A DNA stretch of 64,000 bases from Beverwykella pulmonaria (lineage: Eukaryota; Ascomycota; Dothideomycetes; Pleosporales; Melanommataceae): the NCBI GenBank assembly GCA_001599595.1, contig BCHH01000001.1, positions 4,307,068 to 4,371,067 of the forward strand, written 5' to 3'. Positions 1 to 11,299 of this stretch are shown here, one piece after another (position 1 is the first letter of the stretch; each line of letters starts with the position of its first letter). Made by a program: the position numbers and the translations under genes. Below the pieces are notes generated by a model. The model worked only from the letters and a program-made list of their open reading frames with translations. It was not told the DNA's origin and searched no databases.

Positions 1-3000
1 ACTCGGATTAAGAAGGCCACGAGGCGAAAATCCCAAGTTCCTTTTGCTACTACAACTCGAGATTAGTGAGATATCTTATTGAATTCAGGATTTGCCACTG
101 CCAGAGCTAACTTTCCAGCTGCATGTTCGAATCAATGTGTTGAACCGCAGCGGGTGAAATCAACCGGGTTATAGCGGATGATAAGTTCATCACACATTTT
201 GAAATTGTGCTTCGTCCAAGAAAGGTAAAATTATATGGGTACGACTTACTTGAAGGCAGAAGCTTGTGATGCTGTTAGTACGCAATTGCTCCATAAGTTG
301 AATGGAAAATATCGGTAGGAAGTCACTTTGATTTCAACCCTTCCTGTGTACGTAACGAGTGGCAGGACCAAGGGAGTGACACAGCCACCCATCGGATGTC
401 GTGGCTGATGACCTGAGTAGCACGTGGTAGTGTATCTACGGTATTGGTACTAGGTATATATGTATATGAGCACAGATCCTCCCCTCACTTACGTACAAAC
501 TTGTTCCTGTTTCAGTCTTCCAAGATCCGAAACATTCCGTCGGTGATAAGGATTACACCACGAACCGTCAAACATCAAATCAAAACCACACGCAGTCCTG
601 TCTCGAAACCATTACAATGTGATGAAGAACGTTTACGCCGCTAAGATGTGCATGAACTTGCAGTTGTGCAATAATTTCCGAGCTCACTAAAGATGCGGGT
701 AACAATCGCATTGAGCATCAGCATCGAGGCGAAGTCGCCCCCTATGACGATGTGGTCGAAACACCAAATATTAACCTTTCTGTGGCGCTAATAAGGAGGT
801 CCTTGCCAATGTCGTGTTTTAAGGCTACAGCCAAGGACGCTAACCATGCTGTGTTCCATAGAGAATGATAAGCACTCTGATGATCCTGATCGATGCATCT
901 AACACGCTGCCAACGAGTTGGTGGTACTTTATCAGGAGTTTCTAGTGCACACTGCCCCTCATTCAAGTTGCTTCTCCTCTTCAGAAGACATTTATCACGG
1001 TGAGAGATAGCAAAACTGACCAGGTGCTGGAGTAGCTCTTAATAGTCAACATGTGTATTAAACCCGCCCATTCGTAGTGCGCTCGTACTTTCAGAGTATC
1101 TCATCAGTCACGAGAGACTGTATTGAACAGAAACCGCAGGGGTTCTGTTGCAAAGAGAGGCGGATTGGGAATCCTGCTACCGAGACAAGCGTTTCGAGCC
1201 AAAACAACTCACGGTCTTTTTCGTCGACGCGAAAAGGGCTATGCGAAAGCTAAGGTAATGTTATAGCGAGGCACAGGAGAAGGGCGCAGACAAAGCCATA
1301 AGGAGCTGAGGCAATGCTTACAGGCACCAGGCGTACAATCTATCAGGTACTCGCCCATGAGTATGTGAGTAAGACAACAGAAAAGGTGAGACTGGCACAG
1401 GTTGATAATTTTTTCCAAAAAGCTTGCCACTAACTCCACGCTCGTATGAGGTATCGCATCTCGTCTCTTTTCCATTTCAATTATCGAATACTCGGGCGAG
1501 CCGGTGAGATGGGCTGTGAAGTCGTGCCCGATGCCACCCTAGAGTATAAAAGCTCGACTAAGAGGCTGAAAGTAAGCGAAAGCGATCTGTGATAATTTAA
1601 GAATAGATGCATATCGTCTATGATCGGATAGGGAAAGCACATTGGAACGCTGCATGAAGAATCCTCCATTTCTATAGAGAACACGAGGCTGAGTGTTCCA
1701 GAACCCAGATTTGAGCGAGTTTCTGGCTAGAAAGGTGCCCAAAGTGTGAGCCCACGGGCCAGGAAACAGGCGCCAAACGGGCGGAACGCAGGCAGCAAGT
1801 AGTTTAAACCGCGCACGGTTGCGTTCGCTGTCCCATGAGGTAGCTTGCTACTAGGAAATCGATTTTGGAGTGAGAAGGGTTATCGCGGCGGCATGGGCAG
1901 ATAGTTTTGGTGTTGAAGTGTGTGGGACGGTTTTCGCCCACGTGCGCCCAGCCGCTAGTCAGCCCAGCACCTGTGGCGGCTCAAATCACCCATTCCATCT
2001 GAACTTCTCTCACGATACATCTCACATCTCACATCTCACTTCATCGCCACCGCAATGGTCGCTCTTGCTGTCTGAAGCTATGCCTTTTCTCTCAGCTACA
2101 CGGCCCGTAGAGCCGATGTCATGGTCCCTGGACAAAGAACCATCGTGCCTTCCACCAACAACTCCGCCACGGAGGGAGGTACAAGCTCTCATGCACGTTC
2201 AAATCCGTATCACATATTCAGCAGCACAGTGCTCTCGCACGTCGTCTCGTGAAAACGCGCGTACAGCTTCTCCAGTTGATCCCTTTCTCGTATTTCGAAT
2301 CCTCCGAAGCTTGGGCAAGCTTACACATGAATAATGGAAGCCAATCAGTTTCTGAATTTCTTCTTCGCAAACGGTTTAGCAAGAAAAATCCCTTGCGGTG
2401 GACTTGGATCTCAGCAGTACGGAAAGGCCGAACTCGAGCTTGCGTCTGCCTTTTTCCTTATTGCAGCGAATATATCCCCAATGGGAAGCTTGGCTGTTGG
2501 GAAGGGAACTCACTAAGGCTAACTAAAGAATTACCAACGCCAAGCATTTTACTGGGGACTATTGCCTCGTTCAGGTCTCTCGGTATCTGATTGTCTCACC
2601 TTACCGGCTCGCCCTGCTGGCGGTATGTACCTCTCACTGACAGCCCCGTGGAAAATTCTATGCTCAGATCCTGATGACCTGCTCCTCGTTGCCACTGCAT
2701 GCAAGGCCCGCCTCATGCGCCCTTGTTTCTACGCAACGATCATGGAAAAGCCGCAAAGGCCAGTGACGCATGAAAATCAAATCTTGTAAAGAGCACGGTC
2801 ATGTCTCCTTCAAGGCCCTGGATATGACTTCCGATCTGACCGACCCACCCAGAGGTTCCCGTCCCGCTCGCGTGGAGCACGCGGAAGCACTAGATCTTGC
2901 CTTCGCACTCGCTAACATGCAAGGAACATGGAAGCCACATGTTTGTTACAGGGGAAGTCGACTTATCCTGGGAGAAATCAGAGCAACGCCATGTGCATCC

Positions 3001-3130
3001 CCTGCTCTTGAATGCAAGAGATCTAGTCATGAGGTGCTCAGCTTACACTGTGGTCCCTTTGCTGCCTCAGTCTATGCACAGAATACTGATCCTTTGTGGT
3101 CATGGAGGGTTACTTCCATCCTCTCGGGCG
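1..3130. other. Gene-free left flank
   Basis: No reading frame here gives a recognisable protein, and the longest ones (for example 1870-2334 +) have no family-like motifs. A short CATCTCA tandem lies near 2020-2040, followed by an ATG at 2055 that is stopped after six codons. The stretch could be decayed intergenic DNA or the far upstream region of the laccase gene. I see no transposon ORF, no terminal repeats and no tRNA. Confidence 0.5.
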
Positions 3131-3134
3131 AAAT

Positions 3135-3178
3135 CCAATATTGGTACGAGAGGTGGTGAGAAGGAAACGTATATAAGG
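3135..3178 (+). promoter_or_regulatory. Laccase core promoter (CCAAT and TATA)
   Basis: A CCAAT box (3135-3139) is followed by a TATATAAGG TATA element (3170-3178), about 75 bp upstream of the laccase ATG at 3253. The spacing fits a fungal TATA promoter with a short 5' UTR. TATA promoters usually mark inducible genes, which fits a secreted laccase. No experimental start site is implied. Confidence 0.6.
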
Positions 3179-3252
3179 TATTGACTCTACCATCTTTATA
3201 ATACACTCCATCACATTCACCACCATCGTTCAAACCACACTCATTCTTTATC

Positions 3253-5273
3253 ATGGGTCCTATCAGTCATTCTCTCATCACGCTCGTTGCTCTTTTGGGC
3301 TCAACTCCCTTTTCTTTTGGTCGCTCGCTACCTGGAAAAAACACATTTATTCCTAGGCAAGCTACGCCGGGATTGTAAGTTACAGATAGCCTGAAGCAAT
3401 ATTTTGGTATATACTGACACTTTTAGTACATGTGAATATCCTGCAGGGTGGACGAGCTGTAATACACCTGACGATCGCGGTTGTTGGGTGAAGGATCCTA
3501 ACGGAAAGACGTATAATATTAGCACGGACTACGAGGCCGAAATACCAGAGGGGAAAGAAAGAAAGTACAGCTTGACACTTACAGAGGAGACAATTTCTCC
3601 TGATGGCACGCCCAAGCTTGCGAAGCTCATTGATGGGAAGTACCCAGGCACACTGATTGAGGCCTGCTGGGGAGATACTCTGATCATTGATGTGAAAAAT
3701 ATGTTGCCTACGAACGGCACTACGATTCATTGGCACGGCCTCCGAGTAAGTTATGCCCATGAACAATGCTGTCTCCTCTGCTAATCAGGATATAGCAACT
3801 CAATAGTAATCAAATGGATGGAGTGAACGGCGTGACCCAATGTCCCACATCCCAGGGCGAAACGCTACAATACAAATTCAGGGTGACACAGTACGGGCAC
3901 ACTTGGTACCACAGTCATTACAGCGCCCAGTATTCAGATGGTGTCGCCGCACCGATGCTTATCCACGGACCACATAGCGCGAACTGGAACGAAGAGTTTG
4001 CGCCCATGATTGTCTCTGACTGGATACACAAGTCCGCTTTTGAGGAGTTTACGAAGGAAATCGATGGTAAAGGCAAATTGCCCCAAACTGACTCGATACT
4101 CGTCGACGGTGTTGGTATGTTGCTTTCCCCCCGTTGCACAACTGAATACTGACAAAGCTAGGGAAATTCAATGGTGGAGGCTCGCTATATCAGAAAACTT
4201 TCGAAGCCGGAAAGAAGTACCTCATCCGAATCATCAATGGAAGCACTAATCTACATTTTCACTTTTCCCTCGACGAACATGTTATGACGGTTGTCAGCAT
4301 GGACTTTGTCCCAATCAAGCCCTACACCACCAATTCACTATCCGTCGGCATTGGCCAGCGATATGGTGTTATCATCGAAGCCAAGCCTACTACCAAATCC
4401 AGTAATGGAAAATACTGGATGCGTACCGAATATGTGTCCACGAATAATTGCAACGCCGAAATTACGGGCATTCCCTCCTCCAATCTTGATCTTCAACGTA
4501 CCGGCATTATCAGCTATAGCGATGCTGGTAGTGGCGACCCAACGACGAGCCGACAACCTGCCACTGTCGGTTGCTCCGACGAGAAGGCCAGCAACCTTGT
4601 TCCCGTTGTTCCGTGGACGGTCACAGTGCCCCAGAATGATGTCAAGGGCAACACATATGAAGCCGGTCTCGATCTCACCAACAAGAACAAATGGCACGGA
4701 GCTGTGAACCGCTGGTCCATTACCGACACGCCCATGTGGTTGGATATGTCTAACCCTACTATTCTTAACTTGGCAAATACCACCTGGAACCCCGATTATG
4801 ACGTCATCAAATACGACTACGATGCCAAAAAGGGGTTCGTATACTTGGTGATTTCCTCTGGCAAAATCACCGGCAGCGTCAATCCTATCAGCAAAGTTGC
4901 CTCGCCGCACCCGATCCATCTCCACGGCCACGACTTCGCCATCATCGGACAGGGTACCACGAAGTATGATCCCGACACCTCGCCCTCGACCTTCCTTCTC
5001 GACAACCCCCCTCGACGTGACGTGGCGATGCTTCCTAGCGGTGGTTATCTTGCAATTGCGTTCAAGCCCGACAACCCAGGTGCCTGGATTCTTCACTGCC
5101 ACATCGCGTGGCACGCTGGTTCTGGTCTCGCCCTCCAAATTATGGAGCGCCAAGGTGAAATCACGACAGCTATTGGCGGCGCTGACAAACTTAATCCTAT
5201 CCAGGAAGGCTGCTCCAGTTGGAAGGGATGGGCTACTTCGCACCCTATTCACCAAGAAGATTCTGGCGTGTAG
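3253..5273 (+). CDS. Secreted laccase (multicopper oxidase), ascomycete type
   Basis: Secreted multicopper oxidase that oxidises phenolics and reduces O2 to water. Four exons: 3253-3374, 3427-3745, 3796-4114, 4162-5273; all junctions are GT-AG and close the frame to 623 aa. The N-terminus is a signal peptide (hydrophobic residues 6-22). All four copper motifs are present: IHWHGLR (about 141-147), WYHSHYS (about 184), HPIHLHGHDF (about 503) and HCHIAWH (about 565). The position axial to T1 copper is Leu (GLALQ), as in many higher-potential laccases. The protein ends exactly in DSGV, the C-terminal plug typical of ascomycete laccases (DSGL/I/V). The start was chosen because it gives the signal peptide and follows a TATA box by 75 bp. 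Next to it, in the same direction, lies a DOMON-cytochrome b561 gene, so both may act in extracellular redox chemistry (inference). The oxidase call is firm; the substrate (melanin, lignin, other) is unknown. Confidence 0.95.
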
Positions 5274-6110
5274 GCTTTCTTTTGAGATGGACGACTTACA
5301 CGTTGTTTTGGAGGTCTTGAATTGGAGTTACTTGGAGCATTTCTTTTCTCCGTTTTAAGACACAATAGTATTTCCCTTGTTACCTTGTTTTAGCCTTCAT
5401 AGGGTTGTATTTGGAGTTCGGATTAGGAAGTCTAGAAGGATGACGTCTGGAGTTATCGGCGCGATTACAAGCATATCTCTTATATAAAGTTATCTGGGTG
5501 CATGTAAGGAAGTATTAATTGTCAATATTTGTTGGTCAAATGTATCCTAGTTTCTTTTGCAGTCATGAGCATGAACCTGCAGCCCTTTAAAAGCATGACA
5601 CGATAATGCGCCACATATACCCCACTCTAAGGCGAATGACAAGGTGACCCTACGCACGCCTGTAAAATTCCTACTAGCAATTAGCGTAACGCTTAGCAGG
5701 GCTATTTTCAATACTGCATTCTCGTGCTTTAATTCGAGAAATACGCTGTGATTCCGCTCCAAGGTGAGAATATGCAATATGGAGTAACATCCACTCTTTG
5801 GGAATGTCGGTGTCCCAAAGCGCCCGTCATCGTCTTCGAAGTAAAGAAAAACCAACGAATCAACAGCATTCAGCTTTGTCTGAATGTGGCTGGCTAGCGC
5901 ATGGAGCTGGACAGCTCAGCGCCGGTTCTTTCAGCCACGAACGAGATCAGCTACGGGGACCCGATGGGCGGCGGCTGAACGACCTCGACTACCCAAGATA
6001 TCCTCCTCCTCATTCCTTATCTCCCCTTCACCCCAAGGGCAAGACTTTTGACGAGATTGTGAGGTTCTGGAGTTGAGGGTTTGAAAGGACAGCGCACCCT
6101 GCCGTCGATC
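5274..6110. other. Intergenic between laccase and DOMON-b561 genes
   Basis: This stretch holds the laccase 3' region and the promoter of the next gene. I see no coding frame with family features. Small frames such as 5798-6076 (+) are Pro/Arg-rich and look accidental. The end is pyrimidine-rich (CCTCCTCCTCATTCC near 6000), as is common upstream of fungal starts. Confidence 0.5.
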
Positions 6111-7778
6111 ATGAAGCTATCACCTTTCTGGGCTAGTAAGCGGAGCTCACCCCCAGCGTTGTTTTCGCGACTGACAATCTGATCTAGCAGCAGCGCTCAC
6201 GACTCTCCCACATCAATTCGCATCTGCACTGTCACCGTCGATTCATGCACGCGATACCGCGCACTCGGCCTTCGTATACACGACAGTGTACGGTAATATC
6301 ACCTTCGCTATCACTGCAGTCAAGGAAAATGGCGACCTCTACTTCCATCTCGAGGCGCCGGCGCAAAACAGTTGGATTGCTGTTGGGACAGGAGCGGAGA
6401 TGAAGGGGAGTTTGATGTGGGTTGTTTATCGGGCTGAGGATGAGAAAGGTGCGTCGTAGTCCTGCCACGATTGCGCTCACGATCGCTCTGGGTATCTTGA
6501 AAGTGTGGTCCGAACAGGTTTGATAGCTAACAATGTTTTGCTACAGGCGTCACACTCTCCCCACGCACAGTAGATGGCAACGTTGAACCATCATACGACG
6601 ATTCGATTGACTGCAGGCTTAGTGTCCGCGACGGCGTCGAGAACGGCATCGTACCCTACAACGACAAGGCGGTTTATGCCGTCAACGGATACTGCAAAGA
6701 CATCAACCACCGGTCATTCAAGAAGCGAAAACGGCACGGTGGCAGCTACGCGCCGGGGAGCGAGCCCGAAGGCGACCATATCGTCTCATTCGAGAACACC
6801 CAGCAGCCCTTCATCTTTGCCCTCGGGCCAACAGACCGCCATCTGCACAGCGACAAGAAGGATGCGAGTATAAGGCGGCATTCCATGTTTGGACACTTCC
6901 AAATAGACTTGACGAAGTCTACCGTCCAGACCTCGAACGATGTCGCACACGATGAGCTAAGTGCAATAGGGACGTGGGAGAATCATAACGCCGAAATCTT
7001 GGGCACACTGACGAAAGATCGTGATTGGAGTGGCAACATGCATAGCCTGCTTATGTGCGGAGTGTACTCACTCATGTTTCCGGTGGGCATCGTCTTTTTG
7101 CGGCTGATCGAGAAAGTGAAATGGCATGCTTGGATGCAGGGCGTTGGGACGGCGTTTGCACTTTTGGGGATGGGGCTGGGGATTTGGGCGGCTCGAGAAT
7201 ACAACCATGTAAGCGCTCCACTCTCGGCACGGGAATGGCGGTTGTGCATATGTAGCTCAGATGCTCATTCGTACAAACAGACCAAACGCTTCAATCACCC
7301 TCACCAACTCATCGGTTTCTCCATCGTAGGCGCCACCATCCTCCAGCTCGCCCTCGGCTACACCCACCATCTGGTCTACAAGAAACGGCAGCGTCGTACC
7401 ATCATGAGTCGTATACACATGTGTTTCGGTCCCGTCGTCATGGTCGTCGGTGTGGGGAATGGCTTCCTCGGGTTTCAGTTCTCGGGTGGCAGTTACCACA
7501 ACCTCCTGTACGGGATCACCGTGGGCGTGTTCTATGCCGGGCTTTTCGGGGCGCTGTTCTGGGCATACAAGAGGAGGCAGTCGAGGAAGAGGGAGAATGA
7601 CAGAATAGCGGATGAAGCTTATGAGGCGTTTAAGCCTCAGGACCAGCACCAGGGCATGCCTTTGAGAGAGATACCGAGGAGAAGCACTCATGGCATGCCA
7701 TTAAAGGAAATTCCGAACGAGGCACCGCCATCGTATGAAGACGAGGTTCGACCTGTGGAGCCAAGGACGGTTGTGTGA
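6111..7778 (+). CDS. DOMON (CDH-cytochrome-like) plus cytochrome b561 membrane protein
   Basis: Probable transmembrane electron carrier with an outer b-type heme domain and a b561 ferric-reductase-like core. Exons: 6111-6135, 6188-6448, 6547-7208, 7281-7778; 481 aa. The very short first exon encodes MKLSPFWA, and with exon 2 it gives a signal peptide ending near residue 25. Residues of about 30-220 form a DOMON domain (VYTTVYGNITF, SWIAVGTGAEM, a Met where heme ligand Met is expected). Residues of about 270-430 hold the b561 helices with paired His (GNMHSLL, KWHAWMQ, NHPHQL, SRIHMC). The C-terminal 60 residues are charged and probably cytosolic, with a repeated HGMPL(R/K)EIP motif. In fungi this architecture is known as a CDH-cytochrome/iron-reductase-like family of unsettled role. 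Exon 2 could also start at 6191 (NAGNAG), changing one residue. Confidence 0.88.
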
Positions 7779-8934
7779 GACGCTGAGAAATGTCAGACTG
7801 GGCCTAGCCATGCGAGAGAGGACGGAGAGATGAAGACATGGACTGCTGCGACATGACTGGAATTCATTTGGACACGGCCGAAACCTGGGCGCAAATAGTA
7901 GAAGAGGTAAAGAATGCAAGCGTTCTACGCTACGGAGAAATCCACCTGGTGGCGTCGTGAGCTAATAGTGGTGAGGCGACAGTCACGCGTTCTTGGTTAG
8001 CGCACAGCACCCCATTCGGTCAGGGGCTCGCCAAATGCACAGCGTGGAGGTGCGAAAGTTCGGAAGAATGCCCACAGGCCGTCAAAACGCTTTTCCCTTG
8101 ACTCGGCTTTCTGTCAATTCCGCAAACCCACATATTCTGGATGCAGGTGCGGTTGGACCCTTAAACTATAATTAACACTACTCGACGAGGCGAGTTTTCA
8201 ATGTGGGCGGGCGTTGGATGACGGATCCGGCGCCAATATTTCAGATGCAACACCAGACGGGCAGAAGGGGCAACAACCCCGTCGAGCGAGTTGCGCAACC
8301 AGGGCGCAGCTTTGTGGGGAAAATTCCTTTTCACCTTTGTATTGTGTAGAAAAGAAAATGCGTTCGATGAGGCCCGAAAAGCCAATGCGAACGGCTTTCT
8401 CCCCGCCGTGATGCGCCGCCGGCACGCGACCTGCATACGAGGGTCCTACCTGATGCGGATGCGCTAGCATGCCATCCACTATAGATGGGCTGCCTCATCT
8501 TTGCCAGGGCGGCTGACACGGCCCACGGACGCCGGTTTTCTCTCCTCTCTCCCGCTCAGCACACTTTGCTTCTCCTTCTTCACTTGCCTTTTCTTCCTTG
8601 TGCCCTTTACTGTGCTCTTCGGTGCGCCTTTCACTCGCTACACTATCGCAAATTAATACCTTAACAGTCGCTATCTACCAGTAATTCAGTAATCCAGGGG
8701 AGCCCAGCAAACGGACCACTAGAAGCTGCCACTCGTCCACGACCTTCCCCAGACACTCGCGCCTGTCGTTTCAGCATCAGTACTTGGAAAGTGCATTCTC
8801 GACGACAGCCATTCGCCCACATATCGCCCACGGGGCTGCTCCTCCCGCGAGTTGACAGCTGCACTCCACACTAAGCGTCCTTGCACAGCATATTTACGCC
8901 CGAGTCAACGCTCACGACAGCCTCAACGGCCGCC
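7779..8934. other. Intergenic, promoter of CRH gene
   Basis: About 1.15 kb without a supported gene. The last 400 bp are rich in CT tracts (8530-8640) and CA-rich leader-like sequence, consistent with a promoter and 5' UTR for the downstream cell-wall gene. No repeats or RNA genes were recognised. Confidence 0.5.
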
Positions 8935-10356
8935 ATGGTCCGACCCACCCTCTCGACTGCCTTCGCCGTTGCAGCACTCACAGCGACCGTCCTAGCCGGC
9001 GCAACATGCGGCCCTGGAAAACTGTGTCCGGCTGAGGCACCATGCTGTGGCCGTACGTTGCCGTCCATGGCCTCCCCGCTCAGCGCATCCAGCTAACGTC
9101 TCTTCAGAGTATGGCGACTGCGGTGTCGGCGCCTTCTGCCTCGGCGGATGCGATCCTCTCTTCTCTCACACTTTCGACTCATGCGTCCCTAACCCCACGT
9201 GTGTGTCTGCTGACTACTCCCTGGATTCCCTCGACGATGTCCAAGACATCAGCAGCTACCTCGGCGACCCCAGCAAAATCAACTGGCAGTCGCAGGGCAA
9301 GCCCGTAACCTACGCTCCCGATAAGTCGCTTCTCCTGACCATGGCCGAGGGAACCGTTGGGTCACTGCTGGCTTCCACACACTACGTCTGGTACGGCAAA
9401 ATCTGCGCCACTATGACCACAAGCCAGGGCAAGGGTGTGGTTACAGCCTTCATCATGATGTCCGACGCCCGTGACGAAATTGATTTCGAGTGGGTTGGTG
9501 TGGATATCCAGGATGCGCAGTCCAACTACTACTCCCAGGGTGTGACAGTCTGTACGTGAACTCGAAAATCTTACTTTTGAGACATAGCTAACCAAATAAT
9601 GCAGACACGAACGCGAAGAATCTGACTGTTGGAAACACAGTCGAAAAATTGCATGAGTATTGTATCGACTGGAAGCCCGATACCCTCACATGGATCGTCG
9701 ACGGTAAGGACATGCGAACCGTCAAGCGTTCCGACACTTGGAATGCGACTTCAAACCGCTTCGACTACCCGCAAACCCCATCCCGTATCATGCTTTCCCT
9801 CTGGCCCGCCGGTCTGCCCACCAATGCAAAAGGTACGATCGACTGGGCTGGTGGTGTGATCGACTGGAACAGCCCGTACATGCAGAACGGGTACTACTTC
9901 GCCGAGGTCCAGAGGGTCACCGTTGAGTGCTACGATCCTCCCTCCGGTGCCAAGGTCAATGGAAAGAAGTCGTACAAGTACACCGACAAGGCTGGAACCA
10001 ACAACACCATCGAAATCACCGACGACCTAGTCATCCTGGGATCACTTATGGGCACCGGCGAAAACCCTGGTGAAGCTGCGTCTAGCGGCGCCCCAGCAGC
10101 CACCGCCTCTGTTGCCATGGTTCCTGGAGGAAACCCTGGCGGCGGCGGTATGCAGGGGACTCCCGTTGCAACTCAATCGGGTGGCGCAACTCAGACTGCA
10201 GGCGACGCGACGCAAATCAACCCTACAGGTAGTTCGTCGTTTGTCCAGGGCACCGGAAACCAGGGCCTTGGCACATCTCTGCAGCCGGGTCTCGGAAAGA
10301 TCAGTGGCTCTGGGCTTGCCATTGCGTTGGCGGTGCTCGGCCTCGTCGTCCTATGA
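8935..10356 (+). CDS. GPI-anchored CRH-family chitin-glucan transglycosylase (GH16, Utr2-like)
   Basis: Cell-wall enzyme that cross-links chitin to beta-glucan by transglycosylation. Exons: 8935-9052, 9108-9551, 9605-10356; 437 aa. Order of parts: signal peptide (about 1-22), a Cys-rich chitin-binding module of CBM18 type (CGPGKLCP, APCCGQYGDCG, about 24-65), then a GH16 fold with the catalytic DEIDFEW motif near residue 162. A Gly/Ala/Thr/Gln-rich stalk (about 365-415) follows, and the C-terminus ends in a hydrophobic stretch (LAIALAVLGLVVL) that fits a GPI-anchor signal. The CBM18 module before GH16 matches Utr2/Crh2 rather than Crh1. Filamentous fungi usually carry several CRH paralogues, so no symbol is assigned. 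The ATG is in good context and gives the signal peptide directly. Confidence 0.94.
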
Positions 10357-11248
10357 TCTAACCCTTCGTCAAATACTGCTTTCCTAAACCTGGTTTATGA
10401 GTTTTTTTGGGGGGGACCGGTACGGTGTCGTCTTTCATGTCAATCCTTTACTCTTCCTTTGCTTGCTCTAGGTGTTCTTGGCTGGCGAAAAGGTCGATAT
10501 CTTGAATTTTCTTGTATGCATCTCAGAACAAGTGGAGCGTTCGAGCGAGCAAGCGAGCTGGTATATTCATGTTGGAAGCTGTGAATATGGGTGGTTGATG
10601 ATTTGGCATGGCATTGTATGGCGGGTGCGTGTTTCCTTTCTTGCAGAAGAATATTTCGTAATATGCGTTATATTATTAGAGGAGGTAATACCGGGCGAGG
10701 ATGCCGATCTCGAGGCAGGTCGGACATTTGGTCTCGTCGATCCACTCCTTTGTTGTTCGATGATGTTGAATGCGTCATAGAGATTCTATTGTGGATAGTA
10801 ATTCGATAGGGTGGAAGAGGATCTGATCCGATCAATGAAGATTTTTCATAATTCACGCCGCGGTATGGAAATGTGCGTTGTGAGTTGTGAGCTGTGAGAT
10901 GTCAGGTGATGTAGTGAGGCACAAAAGAGCAAGAGATAGCCTAGGGATAGAGTTATGCGCCTCTTATCTGTTTGTATTTCTTCTGCGGAGGTTCTGCAGG
11001 GCTTCCTTTTTACAATTGCCATTACGCTAAGCTCGTTGTGACCGGCGGCTTGGTGACAGCGTTGGATACAGCTGCACTTTCCGTGCAACTTTCCTTCCCA
11101 ACAACAAATCATCAACACAACTCTTTCACAACTCACGAGTCTCTTAGCGTAGCATTATTCCTAGTGGATTTCTGACACCTGCAGACTTAGTCACCTCTCT
11201 CGCTCTTTTTAAGAACTAATTTTCACACCTATTGTCACGCTCGGTGTG

Positions 11249-11299
11249 TCACGTATATCACGTGTTCTACTATGTCACGTGTATCACGTATGTCACGTG
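11249..11299. repeat. Cluster of five TCACGT motifs
   Basis: Five copies of TCACGT, three of them CACGTG E-boxes, fall within about 50 bp (11249, 11258, 11275, 11284, 11293). Downstream sequence includes GGGTATATG (about 11348). The cluster resembles bHLH/cAMP-type binding sites or the upstream part of a retroelement LTR promoter; which one cannot be decided here. A similar but unrelated pair occurs at 52444 and 52462. Confidence 0.5.

Noticed and set aside
1870..2334. 154-codon + strand frame in the left flank
   Set aside because: No family features, His/Ser-rich start from a CATCTCA repeat and no credible promoter or introns.
4338..5255. 305-codon open frame antisense to laccase exon 4
   Set aside because: It is the shadow of the GC-rich laccase exon; its translation has no motifs, while the sense strand has all copper ligands.
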